Under the pieces are notes generated by a model. It was not told where the DNA came from and searched no databases. It was given only the letters and a program-made list of their open reading frames with translations. Of a stretch of DNA of 64,000 nt, positions 51,150-60,120 are shown piece by piece (position 1 is the stretch's first letter; the number at the start of each line of letters is the position of its first letter). The stretch is taken from positions 124,001-188,000 of the forward strand of contig NZ_VSFF01000009.1 in NCBI RefSeq assembly GCF_008085905.1, written 5' to 3'. The position numbers were made by a program, and so were the translations under genes. Origin of the DNA: Actinomadura syzygii. GTDB taxonomy: Bacteria; Actinomycetota; Actinomycetes; Streptosporangiales; Streptosporangiaceae.

Positions 51150-52859
51150 GTGAACCCCGTCATCGTCGTCCTGCTGATCGTCGTGTGGGCCGCCGCCATG
51201 TGGCTCGGGTTCATGTACGTGTTCCCGGTGCTGTTCGCCGGGACGATCGTCGCCGCCGGAGCCGCCGCCCTCGGCCTGTACTACCTGCACGCCTGCCGGA
51301 CGCTCGCGCCGTCCACGCTCGACGGCCCGTCGCCGGTCGCGGAGCCGACGATCTCCTACCGGCACTACCTGCTCGGCCAGGTGTGGCGCGACTGGTGGAC
51401 GATCAGCCGCACCGTCGTCCCGCAGGTGTACCGGACGGCGCGGGGCGTCGTCGTCAAGCTGACGCGGGTCCTGCTCGGCGGTTTCTGGGGGTTCTTCCTC
51501 TTCCCCGTCTGGCTCGGCCTGTGCGCGGGGATCGTCGCGGCCGCCGTCCCCGCCACGGTGTTCGTGCTGGCGCTGACCGTCCTGTACGGGGTGGCCGCCG
51601 CGATCGGGCTCGCCGTGTGGCTGGCGTGCGTGCTCGTCCTCGCCGCCGTGGAGCGCCTGTTCATGATGTACGGCCGCATCCTGCAGACCTGCCCGCACCC
51701 GTTCTGCTACGAGCGGATCGGGCTGCCCGAGTACGAGTGCCCCGGCTGCGGCGCGCGGCATCCGCGCCTCACGCCCGGTTCCGGCGGCGCGTTCCGGCAC
51801 GTGTGCCGGTGCGGGGCGCGGCTGCCGACGACCGTCCCGCTCGGACGGTTCCGCCTCGCCGCCTACTGCCCGCACTGCGGCGGGCGCCTCCCCGACCGGA
51901 TCGGGCGGGTCCGCGTGGAGCCGCTGCCGTTCGTCGGCGGCCCGGCCGCCGGGAAGACCACGTTCATGGTCCTCGGCATCCGGGCCCTGCACGCGCGGGT
52001 CCGCGCCGTCGAGGGGCGGCTCGCGTTCGTCGAGCGGCGGCACGCGCAGGCCTACGCGGGCGCGATCCGCGAGTTCCAGCGCGGCGGGCGGCTCGCCAAG
52101 ACCGGCCCCGAGCTGCCGCTCGCCACCATGGTGGACGTCGAGCTGCCCGGCCGCGCCCGCCGCATCCTCTACCTGTTCGACCCGGCCGGGGAGCACTACA
52201 CGGGCGCGACGGAGGTCGAGTCGCTGCGCTACCTCGACCACGGCGAGGCGCTGCTGTTCGTCGTCGACCCGTTCGCGCTCCCCCAGCTCCGCCGGGCGCT
52301 GACCGGCGACGAGCGGCGGTTCGTCGAGCGGTCCGCCGGGTCGTCGGAGGAGGACCCGGCCGACACCCTGCAGCGGGTGCTGAACGAGCTGCGGTCGCGT
52401 CCCGACCAGGGACGGCAGAAGCGCGTCGCGGTCATCGTCACCAAGACCGACCTGCTCGCCCGCACCGAGATCGGCCGCGGCCTCGCGGGCGACGCCGACC
52501 TGCGCGAATGGCTCGGCCGCGTCGGGCTCGGCAACACCGTCCGGACGCTCGACCAGGTCGCCGGGCAGGTCCGGTACTTCGCGTCCGGCCTCGGCTCCGA
52601 GCCCGCCGACGTCGCCGAGCTGCTCGGCTGGGTGACCGGCCTGACCGCGAACGGCGCCGGAACGGTCGCCGAAGTCCCGCCCGACCCACCGGGAACGGCC
52701 CCCCTGCGCGCCCCCTGGCCGGTACGCGGCCGAGACTCGTCCCGAGTCCCGGTCGGCTACACGGTAGGCCGCTGGGCCGTCCTCTCCGGCCTGTCAGTAC
52801 TGACAGCAGCCACCCTGACGGGCGCGGTCGTCGCGGCGGCCCAGCGATTCCCCTTCTGA
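51150..52859 (+). CDS. Membrane-anchored zinc-ribbon GTPase
   Basis: 569 residues from GTG 51150, 4 bases after the GAP1-like stop. Membrane segments lie at about 3-45 and 110-170. Zinc-ribbon cysteines follow (CPHPFC ... CPGC, CRC, CPHC, residues 180-250). The P-loop domain has GGPAAGKTT (near 266), FDPAGE as the switch, and VTKTD. One C-terminal membrane helix lies near 545-565. It would place the system at the cytoplasmic membrane. With the soluble GTPase at 47643 it forms the pair expected of double-GTPase systems. Confidence 0.85.
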   Translation: MNPVIVVLLIVVWAAAMWLGFMYVFPVLFAGTIVAAGAAALGLYYLHACRTLAPSTLDGPSPVAEPTISYRHYLLGQVWRDWWTISRTVVPQVYRTARGVVVKLTRVLLGGFWGFFLFPVWLGLCAGIVAAAVPATVFVLALTVLYGVAAAIGLAVWLACVLVLAAVERLFMMYGRILQTCPHPFCYERIGLPEYECPGCGARHPRLTPGSGGAFRHVCRCGARLPTTVPLGRFRLAAYCPHCGGRLPDRIGRVRVEPLPFVGGPAAGKTTFMVLGIRALHARVRAVEGRLAFVERRHAQAYAGAIREFQRGGRLAKTGPELPLATMVDVELPGRARRILYLFDPAGEHYTGATEVESLRYLDHGEALLFVVDPFALPQLRRALTGDERRFVERSAGSSEEDPADTLQRVLNELRSRPDQGRQKRVAVIVTKTDLLARTEIGRGLAGDADLREWLGRVGLGNTVRTLDQVAGQVRYFASGLGSEPADVAELLGWVTGLTANGAGTVAEVPPDPPGTAPLRAPWPVRGRDSSRVPVGYTVGRWAVLSGLSVLTAATLTGAVVAAAQRFPF

Positions 52860-52879
52860 CCCAGGGGGGCTGTGTTTTC

Positions 52880-52899
52880 CCAGGGGGGCGACCCCCTGG
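52880..52899. terminator. Hairpin with GCGA tetraloop after GTPase operon
   Basis: CCAGGGGG-GCGA-CCCCCTGG: an 8-bp perfect stem with a GNRA-type loop, 20 bases after the operon's last stop codon. Likely transcription terminator or 3' end stabiliser. Confidence 0.7.
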
Positions 52900-52913
52900 A
52901 ACCCCCGTTGCTC

Positions 52914-52966
52914 GCGAGGGGCCGTTTCCCGAGTCCGCGTTCGCGGCTCGGGAAACGGCCCCTCGC
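52914..52966. repeat. Perfect 20-bp inverted repeat
   Basis: Arms at 52914-52933 and 52947-52966 are exact reverse complements (core GGCCGTTTCCCGAG / CTCGGGAAACGGCC). The 13-base loop itself contains CCGCG/CGCGG. No coding explanation. It could be a second terminator or a site of a mobile or small-RNA element. Confidence 0.95.
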
Positions 52967-52970
52967 TCGG

Positions 52971-53018
52971 CGGGTCGTGCGGCCTCCGGCGCTGGGGCGC
53001 CTCCGGCCCCACGACCCG
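52971..53018. repeat. Compound inverted repeat, third hairpin of the block
   Basis: Outer arms CGGGTCGTG (52971-52979) and CACGACCCG (53010-53018); inner pairing GGCC/GGCC and GGCGC-TGGG-GCGCC separated by symmetric TCC bulges. It follows the 20-bp inverted repeat after only four bases. Confidence 0.85.
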
Positions 53019-53122
53019 TGCTGATGGTCGATGTGATGTAGTTCACTTCCTGACGTGGAAGATAACGGTGTGTCATTGGATTACTGGTTTGTAGCGCGCT
53101 CGCCCACATCTGGAGATCCCCC

Positions 53123-54370
53123 ATGACGCAGACCGCCGGATCGGTGTCCGAGACCTCGCAGGGCCGTCCGGCGGATCGGCGGCTGGTGCTGATCGGCGTG
53201 CTCGGGGCGCTGACCGCGCTCGCGCCGCTGTCGATCGACATGTACCTGCCCGCGCTGCCCCGGCTGACCTCGGACCTGTCGACCGGCGCGGCGCAGACGC
53301 AGCTCACGCTGACGGCGTGCATCGTCGGGCTGGCCGCCGGGCAGGCCGTCGCGGGGCCGCTGAGCGACACGTTCGGCCGCCGCCGCCCGCTGCTGATCGG
53401 GCTCGCCGCCTACGCCGCCGCGTCGCTGCTGTGCGCCGCCGCGCCGACCGTGGAGACGCTGATCGCGCTCCGGCTGGTGCAGGGCTTCGCGGGCGCGGCC
53501 GGGATCGTGATCGCGCGGGCGATCGTCCAGGACCTCTACGACGGCGTCGCGGCGGCCAAGTTCTTCGCCGCGCTGATGCTGGTGAACGGGCTGGCGCCGA
53601 TCCTCGCGCCGGTCATCGGCGGGCAGCTGCTGCGGCTGATGCCGTGGCCGGGCGTGTTCGCCGTCCTCGCCGGGATCGGCGTGGCGCTGTTCCTCGGCGC
53701 GCTGCTCGGGCTGCGCGAGACGCTGCCGCCCGGGGAGCGCGAGACGGGCGGGCTGCGCGCGACCGCGCGGACGTTCCGCGAACTGGCCGCCGACCGCGCG
53801 TTCGTCGGGTACGCGCTCACGCTCGGCATGGCGTTCGCCGCGCTGTTCACCTACATCTCCGGGTCGCCGTTCGTGCTGCAGGACATCTACGGGCTGTCCC
53901 CGCAGCAGTTCAGCGTCGTCTTCGGCGTCAACTCCCTCGGGATCGTCGCGGCCGGGCAGCTCAGCGGCACGCTCGCCGGACGGGTGGCGCTGCGCAAGCT
54001 GCTCGCCGCCGGGCTCGTCGTCGTGGCGCTCGGCGGGGCCGCGCTGCTCGTCGCGGTGCTCGCGGACATCGGCCTTCGCGGGGTGCTGCCCGCGCTGTTC
54101 CTCGTCGCGTTCGGGGAGGGGCTCATCGGGCCGAACGCGACGGCGCTGGCGCTGTCCGGACGTCCGCCGCGCGTCGCCGGGAGCGCCTCCGCGCTGCTCG
54201 GCGTCGCGACGTTCGCGCTCGGCGGGGCCGCCGCGCCGCTCGCCGGGATCGCGGGGCCGGACACCGCCGTCCCGATGGCCCTGACGATCGCCGTCGTGGC
54301 GCTGCTCGCGGGCGTCGCCACCGTGTCCGCCGGACGCGCGCCCCGGCGGCCGAAAACGGCGCGCGCCTAG
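53123..54370 (+). CDS. Bcr/CflA-type MFS drug efflux transporter
   Basis: 415 residues with 12 predicted membrane helices. N-terminal LTALAPLSIDMYLPALP and the loop GPLSDTFGRRRPLL are characteristic of the Bcr/CflA subgroup of proton-driven drug exporters. The 100 bases upstream include AT-richer promoter-like sequence. Its stop codon shares CTAG with the stop of the convergent TetR gene, which may regulate another locus. Confidence 0.92.
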   Translation: MTQTAGSVSETSQGRPADRRLVLIGVLGALTALAPLSIDMYLPALPRLTSDLSTGAAQTQLTLTACIVGLAAGQAVAGPLSDTFGRRRPLLIGLAAYAAASLLCAAAPTVETLIALRLVQGFAGAAGIVIARAIVQDLYDGVAAAKFFAALMLVNGLAPILAPVIGGQLLRLMPWPGVFAVLAGIGVALFLGALLGLRETLPPGERETGGLRATARTFRELAADRAFVGYALTLGMAFAALFTYISGSPFVLQDIYGLSPQQFSVVFGVNSLGIVAAGQLSGTLAGRVALRKLLAAGLVVVALGGAALLVAVLADIGLRGVLPALFLVAFGEGLIGPNATALALSGRPPRVAGSASALLGVATFALGGAAAPLAGIAGPDTAVPMALTIAVVALLAGVATVSAGRAPRRPKTARA

Positions 54371-54975
54371 CCCAGCCCGGCGAGGACGAAGTCGGCGACC
54401 TCCTCCGCGAGCCGCTCGGCGGACTTCGGGCCGTCCGCCCGGTACCAGGCGGGCATCTGGTTCACCATGCCGAGCGCGACGATCGTGACGGTGTCGGCGG
54501 GCGTGCCGCGGCCGAACGCGCCTTCGCGCCGGCCCCGCTCGACGAGCGTCCGGAACGTCAGGTGGTAGCGGCGGCGGTCCTCGCGGACGGAGCGCATGCG
54601 GGCGTCGTCCAGCCGGTGCATCTCGCGGGTGAACACCTTCGCCTCGTCGATGTGCTCGGCGGTGCTGACGATCAGCCCGGTCAGCGCGGCGCGGAGCGCC
54701 TCGCGCGGCGGCAGCCCCCGGTCGAGGACGGTGCCGAGGTCGGCGAGCTGCCGGGCGATCAGCGAGTGGTGGATCTCGTACAGGAGGTCGTGCTTGGAGT
54801 CGAAGTAGTGGTAGAGCGCGCCCTTGGTGACCTCGGCGGCGTCCACGATGCCCTGCACGGACGTCCCGTCGAAGCCCCGTTCGGCGAACAGCCGCAGCGC
54901 GGCGGCGAGGATCCGCCGCTCCACCGCGCTCCGCCGGACGGGCGCCACGGACTCCGGAACCGCCCGCTCGCTCAT
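54367..54975 (-). CDS. TetR-family regulator
   Basis: 202 residues from ATG 54975 (GAGGAGG upstream). The N-terminal HTH has RRILAAALRLFAERGFDGTSVQGIVDAAEVTKGALYHYFDSKHDLL. The C-terminal domain contains EHIDEAKVFTREMHRLDDARM, resembling regulators of fatty-acid or CoA-thioester metabolism. Convergent with the MFS gene (4-base overlap at CTAG) and divergent from the HtrA-like gene. Confidence 0.92.
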   Translation of the reverse strand: MSERAVPESVAPVRRSAVERRILAAALRLFAERGFDGTSVQGIVDAAEVTKGALYHYFDSKHDLLYEIHHSLIARQLADLGTVLDRGLPPREALRAALTGLIVSTAEHIDEAKVFTREMHRLDDARMRSVREDRRRYHLTFRTLVERGRREGAFGRGTPADTVTIVALGMVNQMPAWYRADGPKSAERLAEEVADFVLAGLG

Positions 54976-55152
54976 CGCCGCCTCCTCATACCCGTTTGTC
55001 CTCCCTAGCTTGCCAGGAACCGACCGGTCGGTATGGGCTTCGGCCGGGGAGGATCGCGGCCTGCCGGTTCGGCCATCGAACCGGGACGCGCCGTCGTCCG
55101 GACTAATCCCGGGGAATCGGGAATCATTGGGGGAAACCAGGAGGAGGTCGAG

Positions 55153-56238
55153 GTGAGCGAGGACCCCGTGCGCCGCGCGGCCCGGGCCGCGATCCCGATG
55201 CTCCTGCTCGCGCTGCTGGCCCTGCTCGTCCCGGGCTGCCGGCTGACCGAGGGCGCCGGCCCGGCGGACGCGCCGCCGCCCGGCACCGCGTCCGCCACCA
55301 AGCACGGCAAGCCCAGCGGCCGCCGTCCGGGCGTCGTGAACATCGAGACCGAGCAGTCCCTGGACGGCACCCGCGCCGCCGGGACGGGCCTCGTCCTCAG
55401 CGCGGACGGCCTCGTGCTGACCAACAACCACGTCATCCAGGGCGCCACCCAGATCAAGGGCACCGACACCGACAACCGCCGGGGCTACGCCGCGAAGGTC
55501 GTCGGCTACGACCGCGCCGGGGACATCGCGGTGATCCGGCTGACCGGCGCGGTCCGGTTGAAGCCCGCCGCGTTCACCTCGGCGGCGGACGTGGCGGTCG
55601 GCGACCCGGTCACCGCGGTGGGCAACGCGGGCGGCAAGGGCGGGACGCCCACCGTCGTCACCGGGCTGGTGACGGCGCTGGAGCAGTCCGTCACCGCGCG
55701 CGACGACAGCACCGGGACGTCCGAGCGGCTCACCGGCCTGATCGAGACGAACGCGCCGATCAAGCCGGGCGACTCGGGCGGGCCGCTGCTGGACACGTCC
55801 GGGAAGGTCATCGGGATCAACACCGCCGCGTCGTCCGGGTTCACGATGGACGGCGGCGAGCGCAGGAAGGACCACCGCGGCTACGCCATCCCGTCCGACC
55901 GGGCCCTGGCCATCGCGCGGCGGATCGAGCGCGGGGAGGCGTCGGCGACCGTGCACATCGGGCCGACGGCGCTGCTCGGCGTGAAGGTCCGCTCCAACGG
56001 GCGGTCGTCCGGCGCGCTGGTCGCCGAGGTGGTCCCGGGCACGCCCGCGTACGCCGCGGGCGTGCCGGTCGGCGGGGTCATCCTCGGGCTCGGCGGGCAG
56101 GTCGTCGACTCGCCCGGCACGCTCACCGGGCTGATGCTCGCGCGCCATCCGGGGGACGTCGTCCAACTGGAATGGGCCGACCGGCAGGGCGTCCGGGCGG
56201 TCGCCCCCGTCCGTCTGACGGAAGGCCCCCCGCAGTGA
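55153..56238 (+). CDS. HtrA/DegP-like trypsin-fold protease with PDZ domain, possible lipoprotein
   Basis: 361 residues from GTG 55153 (GAGGAGG upstream). The N-terminal hydrophobic segment ends LLVPGC, a near-lipobox, so it may be lipid-anchored outside the membrane. Triad: His in TNNHVI (near 93), Asp in GDIAVI, Ser in GDSGGPL (near 207). A single PDZ domain follows (VVPGTPAYAAGVPVGGVILGLGG). Likely extracytoplasmic quality control or signalling protease. Confidence 0.92.
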   Translation: MSEDPVRRAARAAIPMLLLALLALLVPGCRLTEGAGPADAPPPGTASATKHGKPSGRRPGVVNIETEQSLDGTRAAGTGLVLSADGLVLTNNHVIQGATQIKGTDTDNRRGYAAKVVGYDRAGDIAVIRLTGAVRLKPAAFTSAADVAVGDPVTAVGNAGGKGGTPTVVTGLVTALEQSVTARDDSTGTSERLTGLIETNAPIKPGDSGGPLLDTSGKVIGINTAASSGFTMDGGERRKDHRGYAIPSDRALAIARRIERGEASATVHIGPTALLGVKVRSNGRSSGALVAEVVPGTPAYAAGVPVGGVILGLGGQVVDSPGTLTGLMLARHPGDVVQLEWADRQGVRAVAPVRLTEGPPQ

Positions 56239-56293
56239 CGTGCGGCGGCATGCGAAAGTAGGGCATGCCCAGCCGACCGCGAGGATGTGTGCG

Positions 56294-58594
56294 ATGAGCC
56301 GCAAGGCGCCCGACGACGACTTCGACGACACCGGTCTCCGGGTCTCCCGGCCGAAGGAGTGGGCCGCGGGCGTGCCCGGCGTCACGGCCGCGCTGCGCCA
56401 GTCCTACGACCAGATGGGCGTGAGGCGCACCGCGCTCGCGCTGCTGCGCGTCAACCAGAAGCAGGGTTTCGACTGCCCCGGCTGCGCGTGGCCGGAGGGC
56501 GAGCGCCGGCACGTCGCCGAGTTCTGCGAGAACGGCGCGAAGGCCGTCGCGGAGGAGGCGACGACCCGGCGGATCACCCCCGAGTTCTTCGCCCGGCACA
56601 CCGTCGCGGAGCTGGCGGAGCGGTCCGACCACTGGCTCGGGCAGCAGGGCCGGTTGACCGAGCCGATGCTCAAGCGGGCCGGGTCCGAGCACTACGAGCC
56701 GGTGCCGTGGGACGAGGCGTTCCGCCTGCTGGCGTCCGAGCTGACGGCGCTCGACTCGCCCGACGAGGCCGTCTTCTACACCTCCGGCCGGACGAGCAAC
56801 GAGGCCGCGTTCGCCTACCAGCTCTTCGTCCGGGCGTTCGGCACGAACAACCTCCCGGACTGCAGCAACATGTGCCACGAGTCGTCCGGGTCGGCGCTCA
56901 GCGAGACGATCGGCATCGGCAAAGGCTCGGTCCTGCTCGAAGACCTGGACAAGGCCGACCTGATCTTCGTCGTGGGCCAGAACCCGGGGACGAACCACCC
57001 GCGCATGCTGTCGGCGCTGGAGCAGGCGAAGAAGGCCGGGACGCGGATCATCGCCGTGAACCCGCTGCCCGAGGCCGGGCTGATGCGGTTCAAGAACCCG
57101 CAGCGCCCGTCCGGGGTGACCGGGCGCGGCACGTCGCTCGCCGACCGGTTCCTGCAGATCCGGCTGAACGGCGACCTCGCGCTGTTCCAGGCCCTCAACC
57201 GGCTGCTCCTGGAGTCGGACGCGCCGGACGCGGTCGACCGCGAGTTCCTCGACGAGCACTCCCACGGGTTCGAGGCGTTCCGGGAGCACGTCCTCGGCCT
57301 GGACTGGGACGACGTGCTGGAGGCGACCGGACTCACCCGCGGCGAGATCGCGGCGGCGCTCGGCGACGTGCTCGGCGCGAAGCGGATCATCGTGTGCTGG
57401 GCGATGGGCCTCACCCAGCACCGCAACTCCGTCCCGACGATCCGGGAGATCGTCAACTTCCTGCTGCTGCGCGGCAACATCGGGCGCCCCGGCGCGGGCG
57501 TCTGCCCGGTGCGCGGGCACTCCAACGTCCAGGGCGACCGGACGATGGGCATCTGGGAGAAGCCCAGGCCCGAGTTCCTGGACGCGCTCGCCGCCGAGTT
57601 CGGGTTCGAGCCGCCGCGCGAGCACGGCCTCGACACCGTGGACGCGATCCGCGCCATGCGCGACGGCCGGGCGACGGTGTTCCTCGGGATGGGCGGCAAC
57701 TTCGTCCGCGCGACCCCCGACTCGGCCGTGACCGAGGCGGCGCTGCGCTCCTGCCAGCTGACCGCGCAGGTGTCGACGAAGCTCAACCGGTCGCACGCCG
57801 TCACCGGGGACACGGCGCTGATCCTGCCGACGCTCGGCCGGACCGAGCGCGACGAGCAGGGGTCCGGGACGCAGTTCGTCTCCGTCGAGGACTCGATGGG
57901 CATGGTGCACGCGTCCAGGGGACGGCTCGCGCCCGCGTCCGCCGACCTGCTGTCGGAGGTGTCGATCGTCTGCCGCCTGGCGAGGGCCGCGCTGCCGGAC
58001 TCGGGCATCGACTGGGACGCGATGGAACGCGACTACGACGTGATCCGCGACCACGTCTCCCGGGTGGTGCCGGGCTTCGAGCGCTTCAACGCCCGCGTCC
58101 GCGGGAAGGCCGGGTTCACGCTGCCGCACGCGCCGCGCGACGAGCGCCGCTTCCCGACCGCGACCGGCAAGGCGAACATGACGGTGAACGAGCTGGAGGT
58201 GCTGCGCGTCCCGGAGGGGCGGCTGCTGCTCCAGACCGTCCGGAGCCACGACCAGTACAACACCACGATCTACGGCCTGGACGACCGGTACCGCGGCATC
58301 AAGGCAGGGCGCCGCGTCGTGTTCGTCAACCCGGACGACCTGTCCGCCCTCGGCGTGGACGACGGCGCCGTGGTCGACCTCGTCTCCGAGTGGTCGGACG
58401 GCGTGGAGCGGCGGGCGCCGTCCTTCCGCGTCGTGTCGTACCCGACCGCGCGGGGCTGCGCGGCGGCGTACTTCCCGGAGACGAACGTCCTCGTCCCGCT
58501 CGACAGCACCGCCGACGTCAGCAACACGCCGACGTCGAAGTCGGTCGTCGTCCGCCTGGAGAGCGGCTCGCCGGGGGGTGCGGGGGCGGTCTAG
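56294..58594 (+). CDS. FdhF/YdeP-type molybdopterin oxidoreductase
   Basis: 766 residues. Bis-molybdopterin family of the YdeP group: FDCPGCAWPEG near residue 58, YTSGRTSNEAAFAYQLFVRAFGTNN, MCHESSG, FVVGQNPGTNHPRM and a C-terminal molydopterin-dinucleotide domain (LQTVRSHDQYNTTIYG). The classical N-terminal 4Fe-4S motif is not evident. ATG 56294 chosen (GAGG 9 bases upstream); ATG 56285 is an alternative. No partner electron-transfer subunit is adjacent; the physiological substrate of this group is uncertain. Confidence 0.9.
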   Translation: MSRKAPDDDFDDTGLRVSRPKEWAAGVPGVTAALRQSYDQMGVRRTALALLRVNQKQGFDCPGCAWPEGERRHVAEFCENGAKAVAEEATTRRITPEFFARHTVAELAERSDHWLGQQGRLTEPMLKRAGSEHYEPVPWDEAFRLLASELTALDSPDEAVFYTSGRTSNEAAFAYQLFVRAFGTNNLPDCSNMCHESSGSALSETIGIGKGSVLLEDLDKADLIFVVGQNPGTNHPRMLSALEQAKKAGTRIIAVNPLPEAGLMRFKNPQRPSGVTGRGTSLADRFLQIRLNGDLALFQALNRLLLESDAPDAVDREFLDEHSHGFEAFREHVLGLDWDDVLEATGLTRGEIAAALGDVLGAKRIIVCWAMGLTQHRNSVPTIREIVNFLLLRGNIGRPGAGVCPVRGHSNVQGDRTMGIWEKPRPEFLDALAAEFGFEPPREHGLDTVDAIRAMRDGRATVFLGMGGNFVRATPDSAVTEAALRSCQLTAQVSTKLNRSHAVTGDTALILPTLGRTERDEQGSGTQFVSVEDSMGMVHASRGRLAPASADLLSEVSIVCRLARAALPDSGIDWDAMERDYDVIRDHVSRVVPGFERFNARVRGKAGFTLPHAPRDERRFPTATGKANMTVNELEVLRVPEGRLLLQTVRSHDQYNTTIYGLDDRYRGIKAGRRVVFVNPDDLSALGVDDGAVVDLVSEWSDGVERRAPSFRVVSYPTARGCAAAYFPETNVLVPLDSTADVSNTPTSKSVVVRLESGSPGGAGAV

Positions 58595-58603
58595 GCTCGG
58601 CGC

Positions 58604-59284
58604 ATGACGAACCTCCCCGAGCCGTCCGGCGCGTCCGGGACGCCGGAGATGCGGGCCGGTGACGCCGACCGCGAGCGGGTCGCCCAGGTGCTGCGGGACG
58701 CGGCGGGCGACGGGCGGCTGACCCTCGCCGAGCTCGACGAGCGGCTGGACGCGGTGTACGCGGCCAAGACCTACGCGGACCTGGCGCCGATCACCCGCGA
58801 CCTGCCGTCGCCGGGCGACGCGGCCCCGCCGCCGTCCGCCCCGGTGTCCGGCGCCCCGGACCGGCGGCCGGTCGAGGGCGCCCCGTCCTGGTCGACCGGG
58901 ATCGGGGTCATGAGCGGTTTCCGCAGGTCGGGCGTGTGGAACGTGCCCCGGCGGTTCCGCGCGTTCGCGTTCTGGGGCGGCGGCAAGATCGACCTGCGGG
59001 AGGCGCGGTTCACCGAGCCGGTGACCACGATCACCGCGCTCGCGCTGATGGGCGGGTTCGAGATCATCGTGCCGGACGACGTGACCGTGCACGTCAACGG
59101 CATCGGCATCATGGGCGGCTTCGACCAGCGGGCGAGCGGCCCCGGCGTGCCCGGCGCGCCCACGGTCGTCGTCCGGGGCTTCGCGTTCTGGGGCGGCGTC
59201 GGGGTGAAGCGCCGCCGGACGAGGCAGCAGAAGGAGCTGGCGAAGCGGCAGAAGGAGCTGGGGCGCGACTCCGACGAGGAGTAG
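58604..59284 (+). CDS. DUF1707 / LiaF-like cell-envelope response protein
   Basis: 226 residues. The N-terminal DUF1707 domain has MRAGDADRERVAQVLRDA ... GRLTLAELDERLDAVYAAKT. The C-terminal region repeats AFAFWGGGKIDLREA and LALMGGFEIIVPDDVTVHVNGIGIMGGF, typical of LiaF-like cell-wall-active antibiotic response domains. A Lys/Arg/Glu-rich tail follows. No membrane helix. Starts 9 bases after the oxidoreductase stop, so it may be co-transcribed. Confidence 0.85.
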   Translation: MTNLPEPSGASGTPEMRAGDADRERVAQVLRDAAGDGRLTLAELDERLDAVYAAKTYADLAPITRDLPSPGDAAPPPSAPVSGAPDRRPVEGAPSWSTGIGVMSGFRRSGVWNVPRRFRAFAFWGGGKIDLREARFTEPVTTITALALMGGFEIIVPDDVTVHVNGIGIMGGFDQRASGPGVPGAPTVVVRGFAFWGGVGVKRRRTRQQKELAKRQKELGRDSDEE

Positions 59285-59299
59285 CGCCCCGGACGTCCG

Positions 59300-59998
59300 C
59301 TAGCGCCCGCCCGCGGCGATCCGGTCGAGCCATTCGCCGAGCAGCGCCGCCTCGGGGCCGCTGAGCCGCGCCGGCGGGTCGGCCCGCAGCGCGGCCCGCA
59401 GCGCGACGGCGCGCTGGGCCGCCGACGAGACCGCCTCCTCCCCGGCCTCCCCCGCCGGGACGGTGATCGCCGCGAGGACCGCCTCGCGGGTCCGCTCGGA
59501 GAGGTCCGCGCCGCCCTCGCCGGAGATGATCAGGAGCGTGACCCCGGCCCCGGCCGCGCCGATCATCCCGGCGGCGGCGCCGACCGGCACGCGCAGCCGC
59601 CCGGCGCGGGCGACGGCCTCGACCAGGCCGAGCAGGATGGCGTGCGCCTCCTTCGCGATGGGCGGGTGGCGGGGCGTCCCGTACATCAGCGTGTAGAGCT
59701 CGGGGTGCGTCCGGCCGAACTCGACGTGGACGTCCCAGCCCTGGCGCAGGTCGTCGACCGGGTCGCCGGTCGGGGCCTGGGCGCGCTTGCTCGCCAGGTA
59801 CCGCTCGAACCCGTGGGCGGCGACCGCGTCGAGCAGCCCGGCCTTGTCGCCGAAGTGGTGGTAGAGGGTCGGCGCGCCGACGCCCGCGGCGGCGCACACG
59901 GCGCGGGTCGAGACGTCCCCGCCGCCCGCCTCGGCGAGCAGCCGCGCGGCGGCGCGGACGATCCGGGCGCGCGTGTCGGGGTCCTTCGGAGCGGTCAC
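59300..59998 (-). CDS. TetR-family regulator divergent from alcohol dehydrogenase
   Basis: 232 residues from GTG 59998. HTH: TRARIVRAAARLLAEAGGGDVSTRAVCAAAGVGAPTLYHHFGDKAGLL. C-terminal domain like the TetR_C groups of actinobacteria (HPELYTLMYGTPR). It faces the alcohol dehydrogenase gene across a short AT-rich intergenic region with two inverted repeats, so it probably represses that gene and itself. Confidence 0.9.
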   Translation of the reverse strand: MTAPKDPDTRARIVRAAARLLAEAGGGDVSTRAVCAAAGVGAPTLYHHFGDKAGLLDAVAAHGFERYLASKRAQAPTGDPVDDLRQGWDVHVEFGRTHPELYTLMYGTPRHPPIAKEAHAILLGLVEAVARAGRLRVPVGAAAGMIGAAGAGVTLLIISGEGGADLSERTREAVLAAITVPAGEAGEEAVSSAAQRAVALRAALRADPPARLSGPEAALLGEWLDRIAAGGR

Positions 59999-60033
59999 GA
60001 AATCAATGTTACAGAGTTCTGTCGAGCGCCGTT

Positions 60034-60071
60034 TGCAATCTTGAGTAGCAAGGTTATAGTCATCACTATAC
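60034..60071 (+). promoter_or_regulatory. Promoter and overlapping palindromic operator for alcohol dehydrogenase
   Basis: TTGCAA (60034-60039) and TATAGT (60056-60061) spaced by 16 bases form a sigma-70-type promoter. The -10 box is half of a perfect palindrome TATAGT-CATC-ACTATA (60056-60071). A second, 6-of-7 inverted repeat AATCTTG-AGTAG-CAAGGTT (60038-60056) fills the spacer. Both are good TetR operator candidates. Confidence 0.7.
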
Positions 60072-60120
60072 CGCCGTTACAGACGGCGGCGCCACACCTG
60101 ACGACTGAGAGGGATGCGCC

